A stretch of 64,000 nt of DNA. It comes from Nocardia grenadensis NBRC 108939. Its GTDB lineage: Bacteria > Actinomycetota > Actinomycetes > Mycobacteriales > Mycobacteriaceae. The notes beneath the pieces were generated by a model. It was given only the letters and a program-made list of their open reading frames with translations, searched no databases and was not told the origin of the DNA. The stretch lies in contig NZ_BDCJ01000005.1 in assembly GCF_001613445.1 (NCBI RefSeq), positions 119,162 through 183,161 on the forward strand, given 5' to 3'. Positions 52,683 through 63,737 of this stretch are shown in pieces; the first letter of the stretch is position 1, and each line of letters opens with the position of its first letter. Made by a program: the position numbers and the translations under genes.

Positions 52683-53468
52683 GTGAATAAACTCGGCCCG
52701 GTGTTGCACGACGAAGGCGGGACCGGGATCCCGATACTGCTGCTGCACGGGTTGATGGGCAGCGCCCGTACCTGGCAGAACCAGGTCCGGTGGTTGCGTG
52801 ACCACGGCCGGGTGTTCACCTTCGACGCCGCCGGGCACGGGCGCCCCGCACCGCCCGAACTCACCACCGACGCTTTCGTCGCCGATCTGGCCGCCGCCAC
52901 CGCGCGCATCGCCGAGCCGATGATCGTGATCGGGCATTCCATGGGTGGTCTGCACGGCTGGGTGTTCGCGGCCACGCATCCGAACCGGGTGCGCGGGCTG
53001 GTGGTGGAGGATATGGCAGCCGATTTCACCGGCCGTACCGCCGCCCACTGGGCCGCGATGGTCGAGGCCTGGCCGCAGCCCTTCGCGGACGAGGCCGCCC
53101 TGGTGGCGCATTTCGGCCCGGTCGCCGGCCGTTACTTCCGGGATTCGTTCCAGCGGGGCCCGGACGGTTACCGGTTGCACGGCGAGGTGGCCACCTTCCG
53201 GGATATCTCGGAGGAGTGGGGTGCCCGGTCGTTCTGGGCGGAGTGGGGCAGGCTCACCGTCCCTACGCTGCTGCTAGAGGGCGAATACACGATCACCCCG
53301 CCGGGGCAGATGCGCCGGATGGCCGAATTACATCCCGCCGCCGAACATGTCCTGGTTCCCGATGCGGGTCACCTGGTGCACGATGACCAGCCGGCGTACT
53401 ACCGGGCCGAGGTGGAGCGTTTCCTCGCGCGCCTGCGCGGAGTCCCCGGAACTGTCGCCGAGACCTGA
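52683..53468 (+). CDS. Alpha/beta hydrolase (Rv3591c-like)
   Basis: A 261-residue alpha/beta hydrolase: LLLHGLMGSARTW (about 20-32, oxyanion), GHSMGGLHGW (nucleophile Ser near 82), the acid in LLEGEYTITPPG and catalytic His in VPDAGHLVHDDQP (about 226-238). The position between mhuD and mutY matches Rv3591c. Substrate unknown. GTG 52683 has GGAGG four to five bases upstream, slightly close, and the frame is open further upstream over mhuD. Confidence 0.85.
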   Translation: MNKLGPVLHDEGGTGIPILLLHGLMGSARTWQNQVRWLRDHGRVFTFDAAGHGRPAPPELTTDAFVADLAAATARIAEPMIVIGHSMGGLHGWVFAATHPNRVRGLVVEDMAADFTGRTAAHWAAMVEAWPQPFADEAALVAHFGPVAGRYFRDSFQRGPDGYRLHGEVATFRDISEEWGARSFWAEWGRLTVPTLLLEGEYTITPPGQMRRMAELHPAAEHVLVPDAGHLVHDDQPAYYRAEVERFLARLRGVPGTVAET

Positions 53469-53489
53469 GCGCTCCGGCCGCGGCGGGCG

Positions 53490-54419
53490 TCAGCCCTCTC
53501 CGGCCAGGGCGAACCGTCCATCGTCGGTCTGCTCGATCAACCCGTCCACCAGCAGCGAATCCAATGCGCGGTCGCGCTGGCCGGGATCGCGGGTCCAGGC
53601 GAGATCCAGCCGGACGCGTTCCACCGGCGCGTGCGCGGCCCGCAGCACGTCGAGCAGCCGCCCCCGCGCCTGCCGGTCGGTACCCTCGTACTTCTGCGTC
53701 CGGCGTACCGACTCGGCCGCCGGCCGGCCCGCGGCGACCCACGCGCAACGCGGCAGCGGGCAGCGCCCGCAATCCGGGGTCCGCGCGGCGCACACCGTCG
53801 CGCCGAGTTCCATCAGGGCCGCCGAGAACACCGCTGCCCGGTCGATCCGGCCGGGCAGCAGCGCCTCGGTTTCCCGTAGATCGCGGGCGGCCGGATTACC
53901 GGCCTCCCGGCCGTGCACGGCCCGGGCCACCACCCGGCGGACATTCGTGTCCACCACCGGGACTCGTTGCCCATAGGCGAAACAGGCGACCGCCCGCGCC
54001 GTGTAGGCGCCGATGCCGGGCAGCCCGAGCAGCACTTCGACATCGTCGGGCACCTGGTCACCGTGCTCGGCGGCGAGGACCTGGGCGCATTCGTGCAGGC
54101 GCAGGGCTCGGCGCGGATAGCCGAGTTTCCCCCAGGCCCGCAGCACCTCACCCGCGCTCGCCGCCGCCATGGCCGAGGGCACCGGCCAGCGTCGCACCCA
54201 TTCCCGCCAGATCGGTTCCACCCGCGACACCGGCGTCTGCTGCAGCATGATCTCGCTCATCAGGATCTGCCAAGCGCTCACTCCGGGCCGCCGCCAGGGT
54301 AGGTCCCGGGCCGTCCGCGTGTACCAATCGATCAGGGTGTCGGAGTCGATCGCGCCGGGTTCGATCGACACGACACCGCGCCCGCCCGAACCCGGCTTCC
54401 CGATACCTGCGCTGCTCAC
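53490..54419 (-). CDS. mutY: A/G-specific adenine DNA glycosylase
   Basis: A 309-residue base-excision enzyme that removes adenine opposite 8-oxoguanine. It has SAWQILMSEIMLQQTPVSRV (about 48-67), the helix-hairpin-helix LLGLPGIGAYTARAVACFA (about 128-146), catalytic Asp in VPVVDTNVRRVV and a 4Fe-4S cluster motif C-x6-C-x2-C-x5-C (CAARTPDCGRCPLPRC). The C-terminal NUDIX-like domain of E. coli MutY is absent, as usual in actinobacteria. GTG 54419 has GGAGTGG upstream. Convergent with the hydrolase gene and divergent from carbonic anhydrase. Confidence 0.94.
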   Translation of the reverse strand: MSSAGIGKPGSGGRGVVSIEPGAIDSDTLIDWYTRTARDLPWRRPGVSAWQILMSEIMLQQTPVSRVEPIWREWVRRWPVPSAMAAASAGEVLRAWGKLGYPRRALRLHECAQVLAAEHGDQVPDDVEVLLGLPGIGAYTARAVACFAYGQRVPVVDTNVRRVVARAVHGREAGNPAARDLRETEALLPGRIDRAAVFSAALMELGATVCAARTPDCGRCPLPRCAWVAAGRPAAESVRRTQKYEGTDRQARGRLLDVLRAAHAPVERVRLDLAWTRDPGQRDRALDSLLVDGLIEQTDDGRFALAGEG

Positions 54420-54531
54420 CGACCCACTCCATCCACCTCACCGTGCAGTTCCACCGGTTCGGCGTGGCCCGACGCCGCGCGGTAACGGGACGGAAGCAAG
54501 TGAGCACATCAAATCGTGCAGAATGGACACC

Positions 54532-55155
54532 ATGCCTCAGTCCAACCCGGTAAGTGCCTGGAAGTCGCTGCGCGAGGGAAACGAGCGCTTCGTGAACGGC
54601 ACGCTGCTGCATCCTAGTCAGGGAGCCGCCGATCGAGCCAAGCTCGTCGCCGGCCAGCATCCGACCGCCGTGCTATTCGGTTGCGGAGACTCCCGAGTCG
54701 CCGCGGAACTGATCTTCGACCAGGGTCTCGGCGATATGTTCGTGGTCCGCACCGCGGGCCACGTCATCGACGCCGCGGTGCTGGGATCGATCGAATACGG
54801 CGTCGGTGTGCTCGATGTACCGCTGATCGTGGTACTCGGCCACGACAGCTGCGGTGCGGTGAAAGCGACGCTGGACGCGCTGGACGGCGGCGAGGTGCCC
54901 GGCGGATTCATCCGCAGCATCGTCGAGAAGGTCACGCCGTCGATGCTGATCGGGCGCCGCGAGGGGCTCGAATCGGTGGACGAGCTCGAAGCCCGCCACG
55001 TGGTGGAGACCAGCAGCCTGCTGATGGAACGGTCGATGATCGTGTCCGAGCGGGTGCAGGCCGGTAAATGCGCGATCGCCTGCGTCACCTACAAACTGGT
55101 CGACGGCCGGGCGAAGCTACACCGCGTGGTCGGCAATATCGGCGAGACCGTCTGA
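54532..55155 (+). CDS. Beta-class carbonic anhydrase
   Basis: A 207-residue enzyme interconverting CO2 and bicarbonate. Zinc ligands and catalytic dyad are in FGCGDSRVAAELIFDQGLGD (Cys near 51, Asp and Arg following) and VVLGHDSCGAVKATLDAL (His near 104, Cys near 107). It corresponds to Rv3588c (CanB/MtCA2). ATG 54532 gives the same N-terminus as mycobacterial relatives (PQSNPVSAWKSLREGNERF); ATG 54523 is in frame. No membrane segment. Transcribed alone or with the following gene. Confidence 0.94.
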   Translation: MPQSNPVSAWKSLREGNERFVNGTLLHPSQGAADRAKLVAGQHPTAVLFGCGDSRVAAELIFDQGLGDMFVVRTAGHVIDAAVLGSIEYGVGVLDVPLIVVLGHDSCGAVKATLDALDGGEVPGGFIRSIVEKVTPSMLIGRREGLESVDELEARHVVETSSLLMERSMIVSERVQAGKCAIACVTYKLVDGRAKLHRVVGNIGETV

Positions 55156-55233
55156 CTCCGTGGGCGGCTGCCGGCGGCACCTTCGGGTGTGCCGTTGACG
55201 ACCGCTGCCGCCCGCTGCGCTTACCGTTGACAC

Positions 55234-55902
55234 GTGTTGGAACCGACAGGACCGTTACCGCCGGAGATCTACTGGCGGCGTCGTGTGTTCGCCATCGGCG
55301 CGCTCGTGGTCGCGCTCGCGGTGGTGATCTGGCTGGCCGTCACCGTCTCCCGGGGCGGTGACGCGCCCGATGCCGCCGCGGTGGCATCGGCCTCCGAGAC
55401 CACCGAGCCCGGCCCGGGGCCGGCCGCATCGTCCACCACGGCGACCGGCACGCGTGCGTCCGGCACGATATCGGCTACGCGCAGCAGCGAACCCACCCCG
55501 GCGGCCGCCGGTCAATGCGCCGACCAGTCACTGGCCATCAAGGTGTCGGTGGGGCAGCCCACCTACCAGGTCGGTGAAGAGCCGGTGTTCGGGATCGTGA
55601 TCACCAATATCTCCGGTGCGGCGTGCACCCGGGACGTGGGATCCGGGCTGCAGCGCGTATCCGTGCACTCGCTCGACGGTGGGCGGCAACTGTGGGCGAG
55701 CACGGACTGTTTCCCCGACGGCGACCCGGATGTGCGCACCCTCGACCGCGGTGAGCAGGCCGCGTTCACGGTCACCTGGACCGGCGCGACCTCGCAGCCG
55801 GAATGCGCGGGGGAGCGGGTGCAGGTACCCGCGGGTGCCTACAACGTGGTGGCGCAGATGGGTTCGGTGCGCAGCGCGCCCGAACCTTTCAATATCGCCT
55901 GA
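55234..55902 (+). CDS. Membrane-anchored extracellular protein (Rv3587c-like)
   Basis: A 222-residue protein with a short cytosolic start, one membrane helix (VFAIGALVVALAVVIWLAVT, about 18-37), a Thr/Ser/Ala-rich linker (about 45-90) and an extracytoplasmic beta-sandwich-like domain containing four cysteines (CADQ, ACTRD, DCFPD, ECAGE) that may form two disulfides. The NISGAACTRDVG and QLWASTDCFPDGDP segments recall actinobacterial immunoglobulin-like cell-wall proteins. TACCGT lies exactly six bases before GTG 55234. Function unknown. Its stop is only seven bases from the stop of the convergent radA. Confidence 0.78.
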   Translation: MLEPTGPLPPEIYWRRRVFAIGALVVALAVVIWLAVTVSRGGDAPDAAAVASASETTEPGPGPAASSTTATGTRASGTISATRSSEPTPAAAGQCADQSLAIKVSVGQPTYQVGEEPVFGIVITNISGAACTRDVGSGLQRVSVHSLDGGRQLWASTDCFPDGDPDVRTLDRGEQAAFTVTWTGATSQPECAGERVQVPAGAYNVVAQMGSVRSAPEPFNIA

Positions 55903-55909
55903 GCGGGAG

Positions 55910-57286
55910 TCATTTCTCGGTCAGGCCGGCCAACCGCAGCGCGCCGCGCAGGCCGGACGCCTCGTGCAGGGTCATCGGTGTGGCCTTGCCGTCGGTACCC
56001 GGCGGCACCACCGCGGTGGTGAACCCGAGTCGTTCGGCCTCGGCGAGCCGGCGGGTCACCGAGGTGATCCGCCGGACCTCCCCGGCCAGCCCCACCTCGC
56101 CGAGGATCACCCAACCGGGCGGTAGCGCTGTATCGCGAGCCGCGCTGGCGATGGCGAGTGCGACGGCGAGGTCCGCGGCCGGTTCGGTGAGCCGCATACC
56201 GCCCACGGTGGCCGCGTAGACATCCTGTTTACCGACATAGACACCGCACCGGCTCTGCAGCACCGCCAGCACCATGGCCACCCGGTTGTAGTCCAGTCCG
56301 CTGACGGCCCGGCGGGGTGCCGGTGCCTGCGTTTCCACCGTGAGCCCCTGTACCTCGCCGACCAGCGGCCGCTTCCCGTCCATCGCGACGGTGACCGCCG
56401 TACCCGGCACCGAATCCGCGCGGTGGTGCAGGAACAGGCCGGAAGGGTCTGTCACACAGGCGATTCCGTCGTCGTGGAGTTCGAAACAGCCCACCTCGTC
56501 CGCGCTGCCGAACCGGTTCTTGATCCCGCGCACCATCCGCAATGTGGTGTTCTTGTCGCCCTCGAATTGCAGCACCACATCGACCAGATGTTCCAGGGTG
56601 CGCGGCCCGGCGACCGCGCCGTCCTTGGTGACATGCCCCACCAGCAGTACGGCGATACCGCTCGCCTTCGCCAGTGAGGTCAGCGCCGCGGTCACCGCGC
56701 GCACCTGGGTGACACCCCCGATCACGCCGTCGGTATCGGCGGCCAGCATCGTCTGTACCGAATCGACCACCAACAGTGTGGGTTTCACCTGATCGACATG
56801 CCCGAGCACCACCGAGAGATCGGATTCGGCGGCCAGATACACCCGGTCGTGCACCGCACCCGTCCGGTCGGCACGCAACCGCACCTGTCCCGCCGATTCC
56901 TCCGCGGTGACGTAGAGAGCCCGCTCGTCGCGCTGGCGCGCCCAGCGATGCGCCACCTCGAGCAGCAAGGTCGATTTACCCACCCCCGGCTCGCCGGACA
57001 GCAACACCACCGACCCCGCGACGATCCCGCCGCCGAGCACCCGGTCCAGCTCGGAAACCCCCGTGGGCCGCGCCGTGGTGGTCTGCGAATCGATCCGGGA
57101 GATCGGCGCCGCGGCGGTACTCGGGAGCATCGCCTTCCGCGCCGGCCCCGCCGCCGCGGCCGCCACCGGCATCGCCTCGTCCACGGTCCCCCAGGACCCG
57201 CAGCCGGGACATTTACCGACCCATTTGGCGACCTCGTGCGCACACTCCGAACACCGATAGACGGCTTTGTTCTTGGTCCCTGCCAC
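55910..57286 (-). CDS. radA: DNA repair protein RadA
   Basis: A 458-residue RecA-like branch-migration helicase. N-terminal zinc finger [20 protein letters not shown] (C-x2-C...C-x2-C, about 10-29), Walker [12 protein letters not shown] (about 98-108), the RadA-specific KNRFG motif ([13 protein letters not shown], about 256) and a C-terminal Lon-like domain ([20 protein letters not shown]). It processes recombination intermediates. TAGGGT lies six bases before GTG 57286, so the message is probably leaderless. disA, which follows radA in mycobacteria, is absent here. Confidence 0.95.
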   Translation of the reverse strand: MAGTKNKAVYRCSECAHEVAKWVGKCPGCGSWGTVDEAMPVAAAAAGPARKAMLPSTAAAPISRIDSQTTTARPTGVSELDRVLGGGIVAGSVVLLSGEPGVGKSTLLLEVAHRWARQRDERALYVTAEESAGQVRLRADRTGAVHDRVYLAAESDLSVVLGHVDQVKPTLLVVDSVQTMLAADTDGVIGGVTQVRAVTAALTSLAKASGIAVLLVGHVTKDGAVAGPRTLEHLVDVVLQFEGDKNTTLRMVRGIKNRFGSADEVGCFELHDDGIACVTDPSGLFLHHRADSVPGTAVTVAMDGKRPLVGEVQGLTVETQAPAPRRAVSGLDYNRVAMVLAVLQSRCGVYVGKQDVYAATVGGMRLTEPAADLAVALAIASAARDTALPPGWVILGEVGLAGEVRRITSVTRRLAEAERLGFTTAVVPPGTDGKATPMTLHEASGLRGALRLAGLTEK

Positions 57287-57455
57287 AGCCGCACCCTACG
57301 CAGCCCCGCCGACAGTGTTTATTGGCGGCGCCTTCGGCGCCGCGGGGTCGAGGCCCCCTCGGGACGGGCCTCGACCCATTCAGGGCCTCGTAAGACTCGG
57401 CGCCGAGAGGGTGCGCCAGTTCGCGAAGGCGATCGGGGGCCAGGCCGACCAGTGG

Positions 57456-57745
57456 TCGAGTCGGCATCCGATCTCCGATCATCGACTGCCGACGCAACCC
57501 GCATGAGTCGAGTCTTACGAGACACCTCGAAGGGTTGCGGCCGTCTCGCCCCTTGGCCGAAGGTGCTCAACGGTCGCACTCTATGGACGGCCCACCGCAC
57601 ATCGCATGCGCGAAGCGCGAGTCCCGAGGCCGAAACGGCGAGACCAAGGGGGCCTCGACCCCGCGCGCGCCAGCGCGCCGAAAACACAGCACCTTCACGA
57701 GCAGGCCCACGTCCCCCACTTTCGCGAGCAGGCCCACACCTCCAC
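57456..57745 (+). repeat. Structured non-coding repeat element, copy B
   Basis: Homologous to 16659-16910 in the same orientation. Shared blocks: GTCGAGTCGGCAT, the GTCGAGT-TT-CGAGACACCTC-AAGGGTTG stretch, CCGAGGCCGAAACGGCGAGAC, GGGGGCCTC-ACCCCGCGCGCGCC, and AAACACAGCACCTTC followed by short CAC-TTCGCGAGCAGG repeats. The left hairpin arm is degenerate here and the central part is about 35 bases longer. The rest of the 57287-57849 gap has a GGCGCCTTCGGCGCC hairpin (57328-57342) and no gene. It lies between the radA start and the lpqE stop. Confidence 0.7.
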
Positions 57746-57849
57746 CTTCGCTAATCGGGCCCGCCCTGTGGAGCGAGCCTCCTCGATTCGGTCGGTGCCG
57801 GAAGCTGTAAGTTCCGGCACCGGGAGGCCGGCATCGGCTCAGGGAAAGC

Positions 57850-58503
57850 TCAGTGCCCGCCTGCCGAGCCCGTGGTGCTCTTGGAGAGTTCCGATTCGTG
57901 CCGGGGCGCTTCTACGCCGGCGTCGACCGGCACCTGGACCAGGACGTTCCCGTTGTTCTTGAAGTTGAACGTGACGTCGTATGCGAGGCCCGGGATGATG
58001 TCCTTGGTGAGGCCGGTGATCTCGATGCGGGCCGGTGTGGTCTCGCCGCCTTCGGTTTTGATCGTTTCGTCGCCGGTGTGGGTTTCCACGCCGGCCTGCG
58101 GGGTGGAGACCACGATCGTCTCGGAGGGGGCGATCTCGAGTTTGCCGCCTTTACCCGGGGTGATCTGGACGGTCCCGAGGTCGGTGGTGACGCTGGTGAG
58201 TTCGTCTGCGCCGACCGCGCCGGTGTTCACGATCGACAGCGCGAGCGCGGCCTTGCCGCCGGCGGTGTGGGTGGTGGTGGCGCTGCCGGGGAACACGATG
58301 TGCACATTGCGCAGGGCGATATCGCCGGCGTTGGCCGTGTTGCCGTTGATGGCGGCGACCTGTACGGCGGTCTGGGAGATCTGACCGGCGCTGCAGCCGG
58401 ACAGGATGAGCGCCGCACCGGCGGCGAGCGCGGCGGCCGCAACCATGCGGCGCCGCCGGGTCGGGACCGGGCCAGCGGCAGTCACAGCAGTCAGGGCAGT
58501 CAC
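57850..58503 (-). CDS. lpqE: LpqE-like secreted lipoprotein
   Basis: A 217-residue lipoprotein: basic n-region (RRRRM), hydrophobic core AAAALAAGAALI and lipobox L-S-G-C near residue 36, so it is lipidated and anchored outside the membrane. The mature part (QISQTAVQVAAINGNTANAG, IALRNVHIVFP, LALSIVNTGAVGADELTSV) is a copper-chaperone-like beta-sandwich (PCuAC-like), the type described for LpqE/Rv3584; metal residues are not evident. GTG 58503 follows GGAGG at seven bases. Between radA and carD as in mycobacteria. Confidence 0.82.
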   Translation of the reverse strand: MTALTAVTAAGPVPTRRRRMVAAAALAAGAALILSGCSAGQISQTAVQVAAINGNTANAGDIALRNVHIVFPGSATTTHTAGGKAALALSIVNTGAVGADELTSVTTDLGTVQITPGKGGKLEIAPSETIVVSTPQAGVETHTGDETIKTEGGETTPARIEITGLTKDIIPGLAYDVTFNFKNNGNVLVQVPVDAGVEAPRHESELSKSTTGSAGGH

Positions 58504-59455
<952 letters not shown>

Positions 59456-59457
59456 TC

Positions 59458-60171
59458 GTGCACAAAACAGACGGTCCCGGCCGTGACGCCGGTCCCGTCA
59501 CAGCACTGGTTCCTGCCGCCGGTCGTGGCGTGCGCTTGGGTGCAGATGAACCCAAAGCGTTCGTCCCGATCGGCGGCACACCCATGCTCACACTGGCTGT
59601 GAACGGGCTGGTGGCTGCCGCGGTCGTCGACGAGATCATTGTGATGGTGCCCGCCGAACACGTCGACCGGACGGCAGCTCTCCTACCCCCCGATGCGCCG
59701 GTGCGGATCGTGGTCGGCGGCGCCGAGCGCACCGATTCGGTACGCGCCGGTCTCGCCGCTGCCGGTGATGCAGCGTTCTTCCTGGTGCACGACGCGGCCC
59801 GCGCGCTCACGCCGCCCGCGCTGATCGCCCGGGTGGTGGACGAGCTGCGTGCCGGTCATGCCGCTGTCGTGCCCGCACTGCCGGTGGTCGACACCGTGAA
59901 AACCGTCGATTCCGGCGGGAATGTCACCGGTACACCGGACCGTGGCGCGTTACGGGCCATCCAGACCCCGCAGGGATTCGCCGCGCGGGCATTACGCGCC
60001 GCGTACGCCGACGCGGGCTCGGCGACCGATGACGCCGGCCTGGTGGAGCGGCTGGGCGTCGAGGTGCGTACCGTCGCCGGCGATCCGCTGGCATTCAAGA
60101 TCACCACCCCCTTCGATCTGCGTTTGGCCGAATCCCTGCGCGCTGCGTACCCGGTGGTGACGCCGTGCTGA
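59458..60171 (+). CDS. ispD: 2-C-methyl-D-erythritol 4-phosphate cytidylyltransferase
   Basis: A 237-residue enzyme that couples CTP and MEP in the non-mevalonate isoprenoid pathway. The nucleotide-binding start is [20 protein letters not shown] (about 12-31; GRG and Lys), followed by [20 protein letters not shown] (about 107-126) and [21 protein letters not shown] 59458 lies two bases after the carD stop. Its end overlaps the ispF start by seven bases. Confidence 0.95.
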   Translation: MHKTDGPGRDAGPVTALVPAAGRGVRLGADEPKAFVPIGGTPMLTLAVNGLVAAAVVDEIIVMVPAEHVDRTAALLPPDAPVRIVVGGAERTDSVRAGLAAAGDAAFFLVHDAARALTPPALIARVVDELRAGHAAVVPALPVVDTVKTVDSGGNVTGTPDRGALRAIQTPQGFAARALRAAYADAGSATDDAGLVERLGVEVRTVAGDPLAFKITTPFDLRLAESLRAAYPVVTPC

Positions 60172-60686
60172 ACATGCGAGTGGGGATCGGCACCGATGTA
60201 CATCCGATCGAACCGGGTCGTCCCTGCTGGATGGCCGGTTTGCTGTTCGCCGGCGAGGACGGTTGCGCCGGGCATTCCGACGGTGACGTCGCCGCGCACG
60301 CCCTCTGTGACGCCCTGTTGGCCGCGGCGGGCCTGGGAGACGTGGGGTCGGTCTTCGGTACCGGCCGGCCGGAATGGGCCGGGGTGTCCGGGGCCGCCAT
60401 GCTGAAGGAAGTCCGGCGGCTGCTCGACAACGCCGGATACGAGGTCGTCAACGCCGCCGTCCAGGTGATCGGTAACCGGCCGCGGATCGGTCCGCGTCGT
60501 GCCGAGGCCCAGCAGGTACTGGGTGATCTGCTGGACGCGCCCGTATCGGTCTCCGGCACGACCAGTGACGGCCTGGGCCTCACCGGCCGGGGTGAGGGGA
60601 TCGCCGCGGTCGCCACCGCGCTGCTGCACTGTCCGGAGCGGCCGAGTGGACAGCCCGGAGACGGTCGCGAGGTGCGACCGGCATAG
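60165..60686 (+). CDS. ispF: 2-C-methyl-D-erythritol 2,4-cyclodiphosphate synthase
   Basis: A 173-residue trimeric zinc enzyme of the isoprenoid pathway. Zn ligands are in [14 protein letters not shown] (Asp and His near 11-13) and His of [20 protein letters not shown] (about 36-55). [24 protein letters not shown] and [16 protein letters not shown] complete the family pattern. Either GTG 60165 or ATG 60174 could be used; both overlap ispD or follow it immediately. The gene ends a cluster; cysS has its own promoter. Confidence 0.96.
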   Translation: MLNMRVGIGTDVHPIEPGRPCWMAGLLFAGEDGCAGHSDGDVAAHALCDALLAAAGLGDVGSVFGTGRPEWAGVSGAAMLKEVRRLLDNAGYEVVNAAVQVIGNRPRIGPRRAEAQQVLGDLLDAPVSVSGTTSDGLGLTGRGEGIAAVATALLHCPERPSGQPGDGREVRPA

Positions 60687-60921
60687 GGCCCGCGAGGTCG
60701 CCCGCACAGTCCTGTGGCCCGGCGCCGGGCCCGGACCGGTGATCGGTTCGAGCCGGTGAAGCGCTCACCGCGCCAACCGCCGACCGTGCCCCTGTGGAAT
60801 ACCGAAGTTCGCACGCGCGGCCGAGCCGACTGCCGGAACACCCGGCCGCACCGTTACCCTGCCCATATCCCCCTGCACCAAATTCGAGTGCAATCCATAC
60901 ACGAAACTAGGATCGACTGCC

Positions 60922-62328
60922 GTGACGCTGCGCCTGTTCGACACCGAGAAACGGACCCTGCGTGATTTCACGCCGCTGGTACCCGGCCACGCCTCGGTGT
61001 ACCTGTGTGGGGCGACCGTACAGGGGCTACCCCATATCGGTCATGTGCGTAGCGGGGTCGCCTTCGACATTCTGCGCCGGTGGCTTGCGGCCAACGGCTC
61101 GGATGTGGCGTTCATCCGCAACGTGACCGATATCGAGGACAAGATCCTCACCAAGGCGGCCGCGGCCGGCCGACCCTGGTGGGAATGGGCGGCGACGCAC
61201 GAACGCGCCTTCGATCAGGCCTATCGGCAACTCGGTGTGCTGCCGCCGTCCGCCGAACCGCGCGCGACCGGCCACATAACCCAGATGGTCGATTTGATGC
61301 AGCGGCTGATCGACCGGGGGCACGCCTACGCCTCCGAAGGCAATGTGTATTTCGATGTCCGGAGCTACCCGGATTACGGGCATCTGTCCGGGCACCGGCT
61401 CGAAGATGTGCACCAGGGCGAAAGCGCCGGCCTCGGTAAACGCGATCCCCGTGATTTCACGCTGTGGAAAGCCGCCAAACCGGCAGAGCCGACCTGGCCG
61501 TCACCTTGGGGCCCGGGCCGTCCAGGCTGGCATCTGGAATGCTCGGCCATGGCCGAGTTCTATCTGGGGCCGGAATTCGATATCCATTGCGGTGGAATGG
61601 ACCTGGTCTTCCCGCACCATGAGAACGAAATCGCGCAGTCCAAGGCGGCCGGGCACGGTTTCGCCCGGTACTGGTTGCACAACGGCTGGGTCACCATGGG
61701 CGGCGAGAAGATGTCGAAATCGCTCGGCAACGTGCTGGCCATTCCCAATGTGCTGAAATCGGTGCGCGCGGTGGAATTACGCTTCTACCTGGGCAGTGCG
61801 CACTATCGGTCGATGCTGGAATATTCGGATAAGGCGCTGCACGATGCGGCCCAGTCCTATCAGCGGGTCGAAGCGTTCATACAGCGGGTGGCCGAACGCG
61901 GCGGGGATATTCCGATGGGCAAATGGACCGACGGATTCGCCGCCGCGCTCGACGACGATCTCGGGGTGCCGAAGGCGCTCGCCGAGATCCATCACGGCGT
62001 GCACGAAGGCAACCGCGCGCTGGACGCGGGCGTGCTCGACACCGCCCGGGAACACGCCGGTCAGATCCGGGCCATGCTCGATGTCCTGGGCGTGGACCCC
62101 CTCGACCCGCACTGGCACGCCGCCGCCGACCATTCGGCCGCCGACGCCGCCCTGGATGTGCTGGTGGGCGCCGAACTCGAACGGCGGCAGCAGGCCCGGG
62201 CCGCCAAGGACTGGGCGACCGCCGACGCGGTCCGCGATCGGCTGCAGGCGGCCGGAATCGAAGTAACCGATACACCCAACGGTGCCGAATGGTCGCTGGG
62301 CGCACCTACCCCTGGAAAGGCGGGCTGA
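60922..62328 (+). CDS. cysS: Cysteinyl-tRNA synthetase
   Basis: A 468-residue class I synthetase. [20 protein letters not shown] contains the HIGH motif (about 33-52), the zinc site uses CGAT Cys, [32 protein letters not shown] (Cys, His and Glu), and KMSKS is in [11 protein letters not shown] (about 265-275). TAGGAT lies eight bases before GTG 60922, so the transcript starts at or near the start codon. Its stop overlaps the rlmB start (TGATG). Confidence 0.96.
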   Translation: MTLRLFDTEKRTLRDFTPLVPGHASVYLCGATVQGLPHIGHVRSGVAFDILRRWLAANGSDVAFIRNVTDIEDKILTKAAAAGRPWWEWAATHERAFDQAYRQLGVLPPSAEPRATGHITQMVDLMQRLIDRGHAYASEGNVYFDVRSYPDYGHLSGHRLEDVHQGESAGLGKRDPRDFTLWKAAKPAEPTWPSPWGPGRPGWHLECSAMAEFYLGPEFDIHCGGMDLVFPHHENEIAQSKAAGHGFARYWLHNGWVTMGGEKMSKSLGNVLAIPNVLKSVRAVELRFYLGSAHYRSMLEYSDKALHDAAQSYQRVEAFIQRVAERGGDIPMGKWTDGFAAALDDDLGVPKALAEIHHGVHEGNRALDAGVLDTAREHAGQIRAMLDVLGVDPLDPHWHAAADHSAADAALDVLVGAELERRQQARAAKDWATADAVRDRLQAAGIEVTDTPNGAEWSLGAPTPGKAG

Positions 62329-63296
62329 TGGCCGGCAATTCACAACGTCGCGGGGCGATCCGTAAAGGCGGCACCAAGAAGGGAGCCGTGGTGGGGTCCG
62401 GGGGCAAGCGGCGTCGCGGGCTGGAGGGCCGCGGGCCGACACCACCGGCCGAACAGCGCACGAAGCATCCGGCGGCGCGGCGGTCGGCGGCGAAGGCCAA
62501 GGCCGCGCAGAACAATCCGCCCGGCCGCGGGCGCCCCGCCGGTAGGCGGAGCGAGGACGGTCCCGAGCTGGTGCTGGGCCGCAATCCTGTGGTGGAGTGT
62601 CTGCGGGCCGGGGTTCCGGCCAGCGCGCTGTACGTAGCGGTGGGTACCGAGAACGACGAGCGGCTCACCGAGAGTGTCCGCCTCGCGGCCGATACCGGGA
62701 TCTCCATACTCGAGGTGCCGCGTACTGATCTCGACCGGATGAGCTCCAACGGCCTGCACCAGGGCGTGGCGCTGCAGGTGCCGCCCTATCGGTACGCCCA
62801 CCCGGACGATCTGCTGAACCGGGCCAAGGAATCCGCCGAGCCGGCACTGCTGGTGGCGCTGGACAATATCTCCGATCCGCGCAACCTCGGCGCCGTCGTT
62901 CGCTCGGTCGCGGCTTTCGGCGGGCATGGGGTGGTGATCCCGCAGCGGCGCAGTGCCAGCGTCACCGCGGTCGCGTGGCGGACCAGCGCCGGCGCCGCTG
63001 CCAGGCTCCCGGTCGCCCGTGCCACCAATCTCACCCGCACGCTGAAGGATTGGGCCGCTACCGGTGTCCAGATCGTGGGCCTGGACGCCGGCGGCGATCT
63101 GTCCCTCGACGATTTCGACGCCACCGCCCCCACGGTGATCGTCGTCGGATCGGAAGGTAAGGGACTGTCGCGGCTGGTCCGGGAGACCTGTGATGCGGTC
63201 CTGAGCATCCCGATGGCGGGCCCGGTGGAATCGCTCAACGCCTCCGTCGCCGCGGGCGTTGTGCTGGCCGAAACCGCCCGGCAGCGCCGCGCCTGA
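62328..63296 (+). CDS. rlmB: 23S rRNA (guanosine-2'-O-)-methyltransferase (TrmH/RlmB family)
   Basis: A 322-residue SPOUT methyltransferase. Residues 1-75 are a basic, disordered extension ([10 protein letters not shown] and further Lys/Arg). Then come the substrate-binding domain ([20 protein letters not shown], about 80-99) and the knotted SPOUT core with motif 1 [19 protein letters not shown] (about 183-201), motif 2 [15 protein letters not shown] and motif 3 [20 protein letters not shown]. It methylates 23S rRNA, presumably G2251. Overlaps cysS by one base. Confidence 0.93.
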   Translation: MAGNSQRRGAIRKGGTKKGAVVGSGGKRRRGLEGRGPTPPAEQRTKHPAARRSAAKAKAAQNNPPGRGRPAGRRSEDGPELVLGRNPVVECLRAGVPASALYVAVGTENDERLTESVRLAADTGISILEVPRTDLDRMSSNGLHQGVALQVPPYRYAHPDDLLNRAKESAEPALLVALDNISDPRNLGAVVRSVAAFGGHGVVIPQRRSASVTAVAWRTSAGAAARLPVARATNLTRTLKDWAATGVQIVGLDAGGDLSLDDFDATAPTVIVVGSEGKGLSRLVRETCDAVLSIPMAGPVESLNASVAAGVVLAETARQRRA

Positions 63297-63455
63297 CCGA
63301 TCGAGCACGGCGTCCCGCCCGCCCGGCCCACGGCCCGGCGAACCGCGGCCGCGGCGCGGCGATCGAGCGTGTCGGGGTGCGGTCAGCGGCCGGTTCGGGA
63401 GTGAATCCGCCGTGCCCGGACCGCAAATCCGGCACCGCACCGTAGAATTCGTCAT

Positions 63456-63731
63456 GTGGTGATACCCAACGCGCCCATCGGTAAGCCGGTAGAGCACCCG
63501 CACGCGACAGCGGTGCTGTTCCTCGGTGCGCTCAGCGTGCTGTGTTGCGGGCTGACCGGGCCGGTGGCCTGGGCGATGGGTAAGCGCGCACTCGATCAGA
63601 TCGAGGAGTCCGGCGGCGCATACGGTGGCCACACGCAGGTCGTCGTCGGATTCATCCTGGGCGTCATCGGCACCATACTCATGGTCGTGATGGCGGTGCT
63701 GTTCCTGGTGGTGCTGCTCGGCGGGGGCTGA
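63456..63731 (+). CDS. DUF4190 family membrane protein
   Basis: A 91-residue protein with two membrane helices (TAVLFLGALSVLCCGLTGPV, about 18-37, and VVVGFILGVIGTILMVVMAV, about 63-82) around a cytosolic or external turn GKRALDQIEESGGAYGG, the standard DUF4190 layout. Function unknown. TAGAAT lies exactly seven bases before GTG 63456, suggesting leaderless expression; GTG 63459 is equally possible. Transcribed alone, convergent with a crotonase gene. Confidence 0.82.
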   Translation: MVIPNAPIGKPVEHPHATAVLFLGALSVLCCGLTGPVAWAMGKRALDQIEESGGAYGGHTQVVVGFILGVIGTILMVVMAVLFLVVLLGGG

Positions 63732-63737
63732 GCGACG

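Noticed and set aside
60687..60921. T-box or other tRNA-sensing leader ahead of cysS
   Set aside because: No T-box sequence or specifier stem was seen, and a -10 box right at the start codon predicts a leaderless transcript.
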